DNA of 64,000 nucleotides from Paenibacillus fonticola DSM 21315 (GCF_000381905.1 NZ_KB907272.1:29742-93741); one strand, 5' to 3'. Counted from the stretch's first letter, positions 27,493-36,360 are shown. Numbers and translations: made by a program. Notes: generated from the sequence alone by a model not told the origin.

Positions 27493-28035
27493 ATGGATCA
27501 TAAAGATTGGGCACGAATGGAGGAAGCGGATTGGCATTTCCGCCGGGTTGTTAGGCGATTTGTGAAGGAGCGAGACAAAATAGCGATCGAAGGCGTATCG
27601 CTTCCCGGCATGCTTATCCTGAACGCCATTTTGCGGGATGGGGAACAACGGCTTGGAGATTTGGCGGAACAGCTGGATTTTACGTCCGGCGCCGTCACAG
27701 CGATCTGCGACAAGCTGGAAAAGCTGGGCTACGCCATTCGCCGACGCAGCGAGGCGGATCGTAGATCCGTGTCTCTGCATATTACCGAGGAGGGAAGGAG
27801 GATGGTCGAAAGCAACTGGGCAGCAGGTACATATATGATCGGTGCCATCTTCGGCGAATTTACGACGGATGAGCTTGAAATTCAAATTTCATTATTCCGG
27901 CGCCTGCATGATCGGCTGGAAGGATTCGCCGAAGGAGTTTTGAGCCAGACGAAGTCCTTGGACGATAGCGCCACGGCGGCAGTCACCCCGGCGAAGACCG
28001 GCCTGCAGCGAACGAACCGGTTTATTTCCTACTAA
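27493..28035 (+). CDS. MarR family transcriptional regulator
   Basis: This 180-residue protein has a MarR winged helix: 'LGDLAEQLDFTSGAVTAICD', the wing 'RRRSEADRRSVSLHITEEG', and flanking dimerisation helices. The C-terminal 30 residues are low complexity (Ala/Thr/Ser). It is encoded 35 bp before the arylsulfotransferase gene on the same strand and is probably the local regulator of the sulfotransferase/ABC operon. Confidence 0.88.
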   Translation: MDHKDWARMEEADWHFRRVVRRFVKERDKIAIEGVSLPGMLILNAILRDGEQRLGDLAEQLDFTSGAVTAICDKLEKLGYAIRRRSEADRRSVSLHITEEGRRMVESNWAAGTYMIGAIFGEFTTDELEIQISLFRRLHDRLEGFAEGVLSQTKSLDDSATAAVTPAKTGLQRTNRFISY

Positions 28036-28069
28036 AATTTATATGGTGTGTATGAAAGGAGACAGCAAT

Positions 28070-29524
28070 ATGGGACATCCAACGATTTATCCGACGGGAA
28101 CGACGGTATATTTGCCGGAAAAAGCCTGGAGCGGCTATACGATTTATCAGGCTGCCAACAAAGGAGCGCTGCTCATTGATATGAACGGAAGAGAGGTTCA
28201 TTTATGGAAAGGGCTGCGGGGCTTTCCGAATAAAGTGTTTCCGGGCGGTTACGTCCTAGGCAGCACGTCGGAGCGCGATCCGAGATACGGCTTCCAGGAT
28301 GAGAAGAACCTGGTCCAGGTGGATTGGGACGGCAAGATCGTCTGGAAATTCGACCGCTACGCCTGGATCGAGGACCCAGGGCACCCGGCGCAATGGATGG
28401 CGCGCCAGCATCACGATTATCAGCGGGAAGGCAATCCGGTCGGCTATTATGCGCCGGGGCTGGAACCGAAAATCGACTCCGGCAGCACGATCATCCTGGC
28501 GCACAAAAACGTGCACCGCCCCGAAATCTCCGATACCGAGTTGCTCGACGATACGATTATCGAGGTGGACTGGGAGGGGAACGTCATTTGGGAATGGGCA
28601 GTCAGCGACCACTTCCATGAGCTGGGCTTCGATGACGATGCCAAGGCGGCTCTGTTCCGCGATCCGAACACCCGGGCATTTGGCACGCATGCCGGGGATT
28701 GGATGCATATCAACTCTGTATCGGTGCTGGGACCCAACAAGCACTACGATGCCGGCGATGAGCGCTTCCACCCGGATAATCTGATCTGGGATGCCCGTGA
28801 AACGAACATTATCGCGATCATCGACAAGCGATCAAGCCACATTGTCTGGAAGCTCGGCCCAGATTACGCTGCACAAGAAACGGAGCATCTCGGCTGGATC
28901 ATCGGTCAGCATCATGCCCACCTCATCCCTAAAGGGCTGCCGGGAGAAGGCAATCTCCTCGTGTTCGACAACGGCGGCTGGGGCGGCTATGGCAAGCCGA
29001 ATCCCGAAGCTCCAGACGGGCTGAAGGTAGCGCGCCGCGACCATTCTCGTATTTTGGAGATTAATCCGGTCACGCTGGAGATCGTATGGCAGTATACACC
29101 GACTGAAGCAGGGTTCCAGGCGCCGCTTGATTCGTATCGGTTCTACAGCCCGTATATCAGCTCCGCGCAGCGGCTGCCGAACGGAAATACGCTAATTACC
29201 GAAGGGGCGAATGGCCGGATTTTCGAAGTGACACGGGAGCATGAACTGGTATGGGAATACATTTCTCCATATAAAAATACACGCAATTCCAACATGGTTT
29301 ACCGGGCATACCGGGTGCCTTATGATTGGGTACCCCAGCTAGAGAAGCCAGCCCAAACCGAGATTGCACCGATTGACGTAGCTGACTTTCGTTTGCCCGA
29401 GGCTGCACCGAGAGGTGCCGTAACCACGGTTGAAGTCGAAGGCACCGCTTCTTATGGCGAGGGTGCTTTCTGCGTGGCTACGCCGGACGAGGCGGACAGG
29501 AAGGAAGGGATCCGCGATGAATAA
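28070..29524 (+). CDS. Arylsulfotransferase (ASST) family protein
   Basis: This protein of about 484 residues has the repeated blades of ASST-type propellers ('VQVDWDGKIVWKFD', 'IIEVDWEGNVIWEW', 'RILEINPVTLEIVWQY') and conserved His in 'ARQHHDYQ', 'WMHINSVSVLG' and 'IIGQHHAHLIPKG'. Classical ASSTs move sulfate from aryl sulfate esters to phenols through a His intermediate. No signal peptide is visible, unlike periplasmic ASSTs, so it is probably cytoplasmic. ATG 28070 follows AAAGGAG. Its stop overlaps the next gene by 8 bp. It heads an ABC importer of the sulfonate/nitrate family, implying uptake and sulfate transfer of an aryl compound. Confidence 0.82.
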   Translation: MGHPTIYPTGTTVYLPEKAWSGYTIYQAANKGALLIDMNGREVHLWKGLRGFPNKVFPGGYVLGSTSERDPRYGFQDEKNLVQVDWDGKIVWKFDRYAWIEDPGHPAQWMARQHHDYQREGNPVGYYAPGLEPKIDSGSTIILAHKNVHRPEISDTELLDDTIIEVDWEGNVIWEWAVSDHFHELGFDDDAKAALFRDPNTRAFGTHAGDWMHINSVSVLGPNKHYDAGDERFHPDNLIWDARETNIIAIIDKRSSHIVWKLGPDYAAQETEHLGWIIGQHHAHLIPKGLPGEGNLLVFDNGGWGGYGKPNPEAPDGLKVARRDHSRILEINPVTLEIVWQYTPTEAGFQAPLDSYRFYSPYISSAQRLPNGNTLITEGANGRIFEVTREHELVWEYISPYKNTRNSNMVYRAYRVPYDWVPQLEKPAQTEIAPIDVADFRLPEAAPRGAVTTVEVEGTASYGEGAFCVATPDEADRKEGIRDE

Positions 29525-30527
29525 ACGCAGCATTCGGCATTTAAGCCTAATCCTCATAACTATCCTGCTTGCGGGCACGCTGCTCAGTGCCTGCCAAACG
29601 GCTTCAGGCTCGGATAAAAGCAGCAAACTTAAGCTCAAAATAGCTGACATCTCCACGAATACCGTGTTTCGTGTCGCGAAAAATAAAGGATTTTTTGAGA
29701 AACACGGGATAGACGCCGAGCTGGTGAACTTCGCCACACCGGCCGAAGGGGTCAACTCCCTGTTCATCAAACAGGTTGACATCGCCTTTGGCGCGGATTT
29801 TCCGCTATTGAACGCGGTCAGCAAAGGAGATTATTCGATCTTCGCCTCGTCCGGAACGGCGACCGATCTGAGCGCCAGCGAGTGGAAAATGTATGCCCGC
29901 AAAGAGATTGCCAGCGCGGCGGATTTGAAAGGCAAGAAGGTGAGCTTCTCGCGTGGCACATTCATCCCTTATTTGTGGGATGTGTATTTGCAGCAACACA
30001 GCGTTCAGTTAACCGATGTGACGCTTGTAGGTCAAGGGGGTTTTGATGAAACGTATGTTGCCCTAAAAAAAGGAGAGATCGACGCAGCTTGGGTTTACGG
30101 AGCCGTACTCAACGAGAAATTTGCGGCGCTCGAAGAGGCGCATGAGCTGGCGGACATGTCGCAAACCCCAGTACGGCTTGGCACAGGGCTTATCGCTTCC
30201 AATGAGCTGATCCAGGAGCACGGGGACAGACTTATAGGGTTTCTGGAAGCACTGAATGATGCTTCAGCCTACGCCCAGGCTCATCCGGACGAGGCGGCAG
30301 ACATTATGTATGCCGAAGTGAAGCAGCCTAAGGAGGCCACCTTGAAGGATCTTCCGAAGAACCCCTGGCAAATCGGATTCACCCTGCAAGCGTACGAAGG
30401 GTTGGCTGGCCAAAAGAAATACATGGTGGAGAACGGCATCATCGAGCTGGATTTTGATTTGAACGATAAATTGAATCTGGAACTGGTGCGCAAAGCATTC
30501 CCGGATCGCGTCATTGCATTGGAATAA
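29517..30527 (+). CDS. ABC transporter substrate-binding lipoprotein (SsuA/TauA/NMT1-like)
   Basis: This 336-residue protein has a lipoprotein signal with Cys26 in 'LLSACQ' and the NMT1/SsuA-like pattern: 'ADISTNTVFRVAKNKGFFEK', 'QVDIAFGADFPLL' and 'LKGKKVSFSRGT'. Such proteins bind sulfonates, taurine, nitrate or thiamine precursors. ATG 29517 overlaps the end of the ASST gene and follows AAGGAAGGGA. It likely captures an organosulfur or aromatic compound outside the membrane for the permease encoded downstream. Confidence 0.88.
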   Translation: MNKRSIRHLSLILITILLAGTLLSACQTASGSDKSSKLKLKIADISTNTVFRVAKNKGFFEKHGIDAELVNFATPAEGVNSLFIKQVDIAFGADFPLLNAVSKGDYSIFASSGTATDLSASEWKMYARKEIASAADLKGKKVSFSRGTFIPYLWDVYLQQHSVQLTDVTLVGQGGFDETYVALKKGEIDAAWVYGAVLNEKFAALEEAHELADMSQTPVRLGTGLIASNELIQEHGDRLIGFLEALNDASAYAQAHPDEAADIMYAEVKQPKEATLKDLPKNPWQIGFTLQAYEGLAGQKKYMVENGIIELDFDLNDKLNLELVRKAFPDRVIALE

Positions 30528-30543
30528 GAGAGGGGGAGAATTT

Positions 30544-31338
30544 ATGAGTTCAATGAGTTCAATGAGTTCATTGCCGAAACAGAACGAAATTCATATCGAG
30601 CGGCTGAACAAGAGCTATGCGCCTCAGGCTGCCGGGGAAATTCATTACATCATTCAGGACGTGAATCTGGTGGTCAAAGGAGGCGAGTTCTTTGTCCTGC
30701 TGGGGCCAAGCGGCTGTGGAAAATCGACCCTCCTTAGCTTGATCGCGGGCTTTGTGTCAAAAACCTCCGGCCAGGTCAAGGTGGGGGAGAAGGAAGTGGA
30801 ACGGCCCGGACAGGATCGGGCGGTCGTCTTCCAGCAGGCGGATTCCTCTTTGTTCCCTTGGCTGACGGTCAGGGAGAATGTGGAGTTCGGCCTGCGGATG
30901 AAACGGATTCCCGCTGCCCGCCGCAAGGAAGTATCGGACCGCTTCATTTCGCTCGTTGGGCTCGAGGGGCATGAGAACAAGTTCCCGCGGGAGCTGTCCG
31001 GCGGCATGAAGCAGCGGGTTCAGCTGGCGAGAGTACTGTCGAACGATCCGTCTATTCTGTTGATGGATGAACCGTTCGGAGCGCTGGATGCAATGACCCG
31101 CCGCACGATGCAGAGGGAGCTAGTGAACATTTGGCGGAATACCGACAAAACCGTGATTTTCGTAACGCATGATATTCAGGAGGCGTTATTGCTCGGCGGG
31201 CGCATCGGCATTATGTCAGCCGGGCCCGCCTCCCAAATTACGCATATTTATGATGTGCCGCTCGGCTATCCCCGGGATGTGACCGCAGCGGAATTTCACC
31301 ATCTTTATAATCAAATTCAATCGCATTTTGACGAATAA
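30544..31338 (+). CDS. ABC transporter ATP-binding protein (SsuB/TauB-like)
   Basis: This 264-residue ATPase has Walker A 'GPSGCGKSTLL', Q-loop 'VVFQQADSSLFPW', signature 'LSGGMKQRVQLARVL', Walker B 'ILLMDEPFGALD' and switch His in 'FVTHDIQEA'. It powers the importer with the neighbouring lipoprotein and permease. The start region is unusual: the 9-base unit ATGAGTTCA occurs three times in a row, each supplying an in-frame ATG (30544, 30553, 30562), after GAGGGGGAG. Confidence 0.93.
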   Translation: MSSMSSMSSLPKQNEIHIERLNKSYAPQAAGEIHYIIQDVNLVVKGGEFFVLLGPSGCGKSTLLSLIAGFVSKTSGQVKVGEKEVERPGQDRAVVFQQADSSLFPWLTVRENVEFGLRMKRIPAARRKEVSDRFISLVGLEGHENKFPRELSGGMKQRVQLARVLSNDPSILLMDEPFGALDAMTRRTMQRELVNIWRNTDKTVIFVTHDIQEALLLGGRIGIMSAGPASQITHIYDVPLGYPRDVTAAEFHHLYNQIQSHFDE

Positions 31339-31388
31339 ATGCAGGAACCGGGGGAAGCAACATGAACAGGAAGCGGAGGGAAAGCAAT

Positions 31389-32165
31389 ATGAACGAAAAG
31401 TTAAAGAAAGCTTGGCTGCAGCTTTCGTTTTGGATCGTGATACTCGGCCTGTGGCAGTTGCTATCTTTAGTGTACGGCCCGGAAATTGTTCCGGGGCCTT
31501 TATACACAGCGAAGGGCGGCTACGAGCTGCTCATGGACGGGACGCTGCTGCAGTATATCGGAATTAGCACATACCGCGTTCTGCTGGGCTGGACGCTGGG
31601 CAGCCTGATCGCCGTGCCTGTGGGCATCATCATTGGCAAAGTGAATCCGATCCGGGTATTTGCAGAGCCATTCCTCAATTTTATTCGATTCATTCCGCCC
31701 ATTGCCTTTATCACCTTATTTCTGGTCTGGTTCGGCATTGGGGAAACGTCGAAGGTCATGCTGATCATGTACGCCACGTTTTTTATCGTCATTCTCAACA
31801 CACTGACCGGCGTCTTATCCGTTGAGGAGGATAAAATCCGCTCCGCTCGCAGCATGGGTGCTTCGGAGTGGCAGATCGTCCTACATGTCATCATCCCGGC
31901 TACAGTTCCCTACATCTTTACGGGCATTCGCCTGGCAATGGGTACGTCGTTTATGGCGATTATCGGCGCCGAAATGATCGCTTCCAATGAGGGAGTAGGG
32001 TATTTAATTTGGAATTCGCGGCTGTTCTTCCGCACCGATTGGATTTTTGTCGGGCTCATATGCTTGGGATTCATGGGCTTTCTGACGGATCGTGCAGTTG
32101 CATTGCTAGGGCGGAAGCTATTGTCCCGGTACGGGGTGGTCAGCACGAACTCATTAAGACGGTAA
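31389..32165 (+). CDS. ABC transporter permease (SsuC/TauC-like)
   Basis: This protein of about 258 residues has six predicted membrane helices and the BPD_transp_1 EAA loop ('SARSMGASEWQIVLHVIIPA'). It matches permeases of sulfonate, taurine or nitrate importers. ATG 31389 follows GGAGGG at eight bases; ATG 31362 is an alternative adding nine residues. It is the last gene of the MarR-ASST-ABC operon. Confidence 0.9.
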   Translation: MNEKLKKAWLQLSFWIVILGLWQLLSLVYGPEIVPGPLYTAKGGYELLMDGTLLQYIGISTYRVLLGWTLGSLIAVPVGIIIGKVNPIRVFAEPFLNFIRFIPPIAFITLFLVWFGIGETSKVMLIMYATFFIVILNTLTGVLSVEEDKIRSARSMGASEWQIVLHVIIPATVPYIFTGIRLAMGTSFMAIIGAEMIASNEGVGYLIWNSRLFFRTDWIFVGLICLGFMGFLTDRAVALLGRKLLSRYGVVSTNSLRR

Positions 32166-32193
32166 ATGCAATGCAATTGAATATGGCAACATT

Positions 32194-32224
32194 AAAAGGC
32201 CCCAATGAAAATTCGGAGCCTTTT
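32194..32224 (+). terminator. Weak stem-loop after the ABC permease
   Basis: AAAAGGC pairs with GCCTTTT around a large loop, followed by AGTTAT. It is short and lacks a clean T-run. Confidence 0.4.
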
Positions 32225-32275
32225 AGTTATGTTTACATAACTATTATTATGTAACTACCTATCCATCTTTGTATC

Positions 32276-32983
32276 CTAACAATGGTTCATCATCTGCGAA
32301 TAGGTCATCATCTCAGCTATGCCTTGATACTGAAATATCAGCTGTTGATTCAGTTTTCTCATGGCGAGCTCGAAGGATTTTTCTACGCTCGCTAAATTTT
32401 TCGTGTCCAGGTCATCCAGCAATTGCTTTATGTTTTCTATGAAATATACGGTTTTTCTCAAGCTGCTGATGACGATAATTTTTCTTAATTCACGAGAGGT
32501 AAACACCCGGTATCCATTATGAAGGTTTCTTATAGATCGAATTAATCCTTCCTTTTCCCAATGACGGATAGCCGAAGGATTGACTCCAGCAATTTCCGCG
32601 ACTTCTCCGATCGTCATGGCATCTGTTATTTTATACTTTCGGTATTTCGAAAAATCGGCATGTTTGATCATGGTGAGGACCGATTCCACTCTCTGCTTTT
32701 CCACTTGTATGTCATGCAACTGCTGATTGATAGACCAGAGCGCTTCTTCTGCATGGCCTTGCTGCATTTTTCTCATTGAATTGTAAACAACGGGAATCTC
32801 ATATCCTTTTAGCAGGGTACGAATGGTGATGAAGGCTTGCCGATGAATAGGCGCATAACATCTCCGGTTGCTGGCTGTTCTCGGGACTTCAGGAATCAAA
32901 CCTTGTTCTTCATACCTTCGCAAAGTGGTCGTACTAACACTCAACTGCTTGGCTATTTGTTTTGGCGTATAAGCGTTATACAT
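32276..32983 (-). CDS. MerR-family regulator with two tandem HTH domains
   Basis: This protein of about 235 residues contains two MerR-type DNA-binding units: one at the N-terminus ('TPKQIAKQLSVSTTTLRRYE', then 'EQGLIPEVPRT') and one in the middle (about residue 120, 'TIGEVAEIAGVNPSAIRHWE', then 'EGLIRSIRNLHNGYRVF'). A helical linker of about 70 residues joins them. The usual MerR protein has one HTH per chain and dimerises. The start at 32983 is supported by GGAGA upstream and a family-like N-terminus; the frame runs back to 33061. It is divergent from a hydrolase gene with a MerR-type promoter. Confidence 0.85.
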   Translation of the reverse strand: MYNAYTPKQIAKQLSVSTTTLRRYEEQGLIPEVPRTASNRRCYAPIHRQAFITIRTLLKGYEIPVVYNSMRKMQQGHAEEALWSINQQLHDIQVEKQRVESVLTMIKHADFSKYRKYKITDAMTIGEVAEIAGVNPSAIRHWEKEGLIRSIRNLHNGYRVFTSRELRKIIVISSLRKTVYFIENIKQLLDDLDTKNLASVEKSFELAMRKLNQQLIFQYQGIAEMMTYSQMMNHC

Positions 32984-33087
32984 ATTGAATTTCTCCAATC
33001 CTTGAAGTTGAACCTTAAAGTGCTGCAACAATATTAAATAGAAAAAATGCTCGTAAATCAAGCCTTTAGGTGAGATAAACCGAAAGA

Positions 33088-33118
33088 TTGCTTCATTGTT
33101 ATATGATGGCCTTATAAA
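33088..33118 (+). promoter_or_regulatory. MerR-type promoter with 19-bp spacer
   Basis: TTGCTT (33088-33093) and TATAAA (33113-33118) are separated by exactly 19 bp, the over-long spacing that MerR activators correct by twisting DNA. It points to the alpha/beta hydrolase gene, whose start is about 20 bp downstream, and sits opposite the tandem MerR gene. Confidence 0.65.
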
Positions 33119-33138
33119 GCAAATTGGGAGTGATTGGT

Positions 33139-34026
33139 TTGATAAAAATAGTCAGACTGGACAATGGCTCGGAAATTGAAGCAGGGCTAGTTGGAGATCC
33201 ACAGGGCAAAACGATCATGCTGCCTGTAGCCAAGAAGACGGTTACCGGCGAAGCGGCGGAAAATTTGAAATTGTGGGGTGTAGACCCGGAACTGGGACAG
33301 CGTTTGGTTCATGGACTTGCAGATCGGTTTCAGGTTCTATATTTCGATTATGAAGGTCATTTGTTCGCGAATCCAAACGCTGAAGGGTTGACGGCAGAAC
33401 AAATCGTTAAAGATTTACTGTATATCGCTGATGAAATGAAGGTTCAACGCTTTAGCTATTATGGTTATTCCTGGTTAGCGCTTGCAGGGTTGCAGCTGGC
33501 TTTGCTGACCGATCGACTGGATAGCTTGGTGATGGGCGGATTTCCACCATACGAGGGCCCGTATAAAGAAATGCGGATTGTAACCCAAAAAACCTATGAG
33601 CTAACGCTGCTTGATCACCAGGAACCCGTCTATCCATCTAGTGAATCTTGGAATCCAGATGAAGTGGATTGGGATAACGTCCCCGTGACCATTGATCCTT
33701 TGGTTACAAAGCAATTTATGACCTTGTATCAAAGTTTAATCGGATTTGACGACAGAAGCATTCAGGATCGGCTGCCGATTCCGAAACTCGTTTTTGCCGG
33801 GGAACAAGATACGATCGTGTATGGTGAAAAATTTGGGAGCGTCAAGGTAGATATTATTGGTTTGCTGGAAAAAAACAAGCAGCAGTTAATCAATATGGGA
33901 TGGGATATTGAAGTCCTGAAGGGGAGAGACATGGACCATACAAAAGCGATGCAGCCAGCCGCAGTTTTGCCTCTGATCAAACCTTGGTTTATTGCAAAAC
34001 TACTAGGCGAGAATCAGGGAGTATAA
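33139..34026 (+). CDS. Alpha/beta hydrolase
   Basis: This protein of about 295 residues has an alpha/beta-hydrolase fold: nucleophile elbow 'YYGYSWLALAG' (G-x-S-x-x in place of the strict G-x-S-x-G), 'IPKLVFAGEQDTIVYG' with the acid, and 'GRDMDHTKAMQP' with a candidate His. TTG 33139 lies six bases after GGGAGTG. It has its own MerR-type promoter and terminator, so it is probably the target of the divergent tandem MerR regulator. The substrate is unknown. Confidence 0.82.
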   Translation: MIKIVRLDNGSEIEAGLVGDPQGKTIMLPVAKKTVTGEAAENLKLWGVDPELGQRLVHGLADRFQVLYFDYEGHLFANPNAEGLTAEQIVKDLLYIADEMKVQRFSYYGYSWLALAGLQLALLTDRLDSLVMGGFPPYEGPYKEMRIVTQKTYELTLLDHQEPVYPSSESWNPDEVDWDNVPVTIDPLVTKQFMTLYQSLIGFDDRSIQDRLPIPKLVFAGEQDTIVYGEKFGSVKVDIIGLLEKNKQQLINMGWDIEVLKGRDMDHTKAMQPAAVLPLIKPWFIAKLLGENQGV

Positions 34027-34040
34027 ATATTAAAATAAAG

Positions 34041-34080
34041 ACACACTTAATCATTTTTGTGATTAAGTGTGTTTTTATTT
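34041..34080 (+). terminator. Rho-independent terminator after the hydrolase
   Basis: A perfect 13-bp stem ACACACTTAATCA / TGATTAAGTGTGT is followed by TTTTATTT. Confidence 0.93.
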
Positions 34081-34132
34081 AGCAACATCTGGTACTTTAT
34101 ATAATATATCAGAGATATAAGAGGAGGGGATA

Positions 34133-34624
34133 ATGTTGAAAGTAAATCATCTTATGAAATATTTTAGCTATCTTCTATTTATTGCAATTTTTTATTATTG
34201 TGGAACTGCGTTGTTGGAAGAACATAGCAGGCAAGCGTTAAAAACCTATAATTATAATTATGTATACATTACCTTTATAACCATCGTATTTTTTGGCGGT
34301 ATAGGAGCAATACTAGGATTAAGCAATGTAAAAGTTTCGGATAGTAGGAATAGAACATTGAGAATAGATAAATCAAGATTATTAGTAATTGGATTGCCAT
34401 CTTTCATCATAGCAATGACTCATATATGGGCACAACTGGGACTGTTTGAAGGTTATGCGTATGTGTATATGTACATATTGAGTAATGATTTTATACTTGT
34501 TCTTTCTAGTGTTATTCTAGGACATACATTGATATCAAGCCTACGTGTGGATGATGGTGATCTTGAAAATATTCAGAAAGCAGATGTACAGAAAGATACA
34601 GAATTCGAAATAACGATAAGATGA
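34133..34624 (+). CDS. Small integral membrane protein of unknown function
   Basis: This 163-residue protein has about four hydrophobic segments: residues 10-27, 44-63, 83-100 and 108-130. The C-terminal tail is short and acidic. GAGGAGGGG precedes the start, which supports translation. I do not recognise the family. The gene is A+T-rich compared with the upstream operons. It stands alone between two terminators. Confidence 0.6.
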   Translation: MLKVNHLMKYFSYLLFIAIFYYCGTALLEEHSRQALKTYNYNYVYITFITIVFFGGIGAILGLSNVKVSDSRNRTLRIDKSRLLVIGLPSFIIAMTHIWAQLGLFEGYAYVYMYILSNDFILVLSSVILGHTLISSLRVDDGDLENIQKADVQKDTEFEITIR

Positions 34625-34647
34625 TCATTGATAAGGACGATGAGAAA

Positions 34648-34690
34648 CAAGGGTAGAAGCAGGGGATAGCCCCGATCCAACCCTTTTCTT
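34648..34690 (+). terminator. Stem-loop terminator after the small membrane protein
   Basis: The outer stem AAGGGT / AACCCTT encloses an inner GGGG-ata-gCCCC hairpin and is followed by TTTCTT. Confidence 0.65.
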
Positions 34691-34762
34691 CTTATATCCT
34701 TACGGCTCACCCCCTACACAAGCTGACCTGCTTATATACCCGGTAACCTGTTCATTATTTAC

Positions 34763-35769
34763 TCAATAAATATTTTCCCAAGAATACGATCTGTATGGAG
34801 ATGGTGTAACATTTAGAGAAGTGTCCTTTTTCACAAATGTTATATATGCTTCACCTTTCTCTGTGGACGATACCCATTTGTATTCCTCGTGAAGAGTACC
34901 TTTACCTGATAATACCCAGGACCACCAAATATTTTGACGACTTCATCATAGGTCATGCCTTCTTTAATAGCAGCAGTACTTTCGGCTGTAACATCTGGGT
35001 AGCTTAAAATGGGGAGATCTTTTCCCTTATATATCATCATATTTAAATTATTTGTTTTAATGGGCCCGGATATTATAATTTCATTGAAGCCATCACGGAA
35101 AGCTTCTGGGGCTCCAAATAGGTCAACACTAGGCTTTTTAGCAAAAAGATAATCAAGATCGATGGCGTTGAAATGATCAGCATCGAGAGCTAGGAATTTT
35201 TCGTAATTGACTGTAGGCTTACCAAAATCCTTCACCTTACGCAATTGTTGATCATAAACATCCTTTTCAAAATCAGATGGGATTAAGTTCACGCCTAGGC
35301 TAGAAACATAAATATCTTTGTTTTGGTAATCATAGCGGACATCGATACCAAGCAATTCACCTGCAAATCTTAAGGGGACAACCGTTCTTCCATTAATAAT
35401 CTGACTAGGTACATCTGATTGAACACGCAGTACATCTTCTTTACTATATTCATATAAATAAGAGCTGGAAGTTTTAGCAGCCGTTTTTTGTCCAATTGGC
35501 AAGGTAACAGTGTAGTTCATGTTTTCGATAGAGTAAGCAATAGTAACTACTTTCTTTTGCGGATCCCATTTTACTTCATTACCTAAATATTCAGATATAA
35601 AGCGAAGGGGCACAAGAGTGCGGCCGTTTTTTATGATAGGCTTCTGATCCAATACTACTTCTTTAGTGTTTACAAATACTTTAGTAGTATCACTAGCGCT
35701 TGCATTATTAGATGTAAAAAATAGAGTTGTCGTAATGAAAGCTATTAAAACAAAATATCTTTTAAACAT
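34763..35769 (-). pseudogene. Stalk-domain (copper amine oxidase N-terminal-like) exoprotein with a C-terminal frameshift
   Basis: The frame 35769-34840 encodes a signal peptide (FKRYFVLIAFITTTLFFTS) and two copies of the copper-amine-oxidase N-terminal-like stalk motif ('NGRTLVPLRFISEYLG' and 'NGRTVVPLRFAGELLG'). A C-terminal segment 'KEGMTYDEVVKIFGGPGYYQ' follows, as in SmpA/DUF3862-like domains. The reading frame then drifts into a non-homologous tail. In the neighbouring frame the domain continues as 'GTLHEEYKWVSSTEKGEAY' and 'ITFVKKDTS', ending at a TGA near 34763. One base appears to be missing in the AAA near 34904. Either the gene is recently broken or this is a homopolymer sequencing error. 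Confidence 0.8.
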
Positions 35770-35880
35770 TGTTCACTTCTCCTATGCCTGAAATGTGAGT
35801 ATTAATAAATTATATCAAGTTTCAGTTAATTAACGAACTTAAGTAAATTCATAAAAAATGAAATAGTCTTCTTAATGATA

Positions 35881-35913
35881 TTGGGCCGCTCTAATGGTTA
35901 GAGCGGCCCAAAT
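35881..35913 (-). terminator. Stem-loop downstream of the ArsR gene
   Basis: A perfect 12-bp stem TGGGCCGCTCTA / TAGAGCGGCCCA with a 5-base loop lies after the metal sensor gene on the minus strand. The T-tract is poor. Confidence 0.6.
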
Positions 35914-35946
35914 GGAAATTGCAATATTGACTACTGCGAACTAAAC

Positions 35947-36318
35947 TCAACTATGGTTTGTGTGTTGCAGAGTTTGTATAAAGATTTGCTCAATATGATT
36001 ATCGTCTAAGGAATAATATACGGTTTTACCGACCTTACGGCGTTTTACAATCCTCATATTTCGTAAATACCTTAACTGATGAGAAACAGCAGATTGCCCC
36101 ATCCCTAAGAGTACCGTCAAATCATGAACGCACAGCTCTCTTTTTAATAATGCACTAATTAATTTAACTCGTGTTGGATCACTAAAAGCTTTAAACCAGT
36201 CGGCGAATTGAACAGCTGCCTGATCGTCAATCATCTCCGCCTTAATTGTATTTAAATTTGTGTCCGATCCAAGGCAAGTTGTGTCACATTCTTCAGCCGA
36301 ATTTAGAGACTGTGTCAT
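35947..36318 (-). CDS. ArsR/SmtB-family zinc/cadmium sensor (CzrA/CadC-like)
   Basis: This 123-residue protein has an ArsR winged helix ('LCVHDLTVLLGMGQSAVSHQ', then 'RYLRNMRIVKRRKVGKTVYY'). The last helix carries Asp106, His108, His119 and His122, exactly the D-x-H-x10-H-x2-H spacing of the alpha-5 zinc site in CzrA-type sensors. The N-terminus also has Cys11 and Cys15, as in CadC-type proteins, so both sites may exist. ATG 36318 follows AAAGGTGAT. It is divergent from the P1B ATPase gene, whose promoter carries a matching operator. Confidence 0.88.
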   Translation of the reverse strand: MTQSLNSAEECDTTCLGSDTNLNTIKAEMIDDQAAVQFADWFKAFSDPTRVKLISALLKRELCVHDLTVLLGMGQSAVSHQLRYLRNMRIVKRRKVGKTVYYSLDDNHIEQIFIQTLQHTNHS

Positions 36319-36332
36319 TAAAATCACCTTTC

Positions 36333-36360
36333 TGTTAGAATCTTTTCAATTATTATAACA
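36333..36360. promoter_or_regulatory. Inverted repeat over the arsR-side promoter
   Basis: TGTTAGAAT and ATTATAACA form an imperfect inverted repeat (8 of 9) with a 10-base centre. It overlaps the TATAAT-like -10 (complement of ATTATA at 36352-36357) that would serve the sensor gene. Confidence 0.4.
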
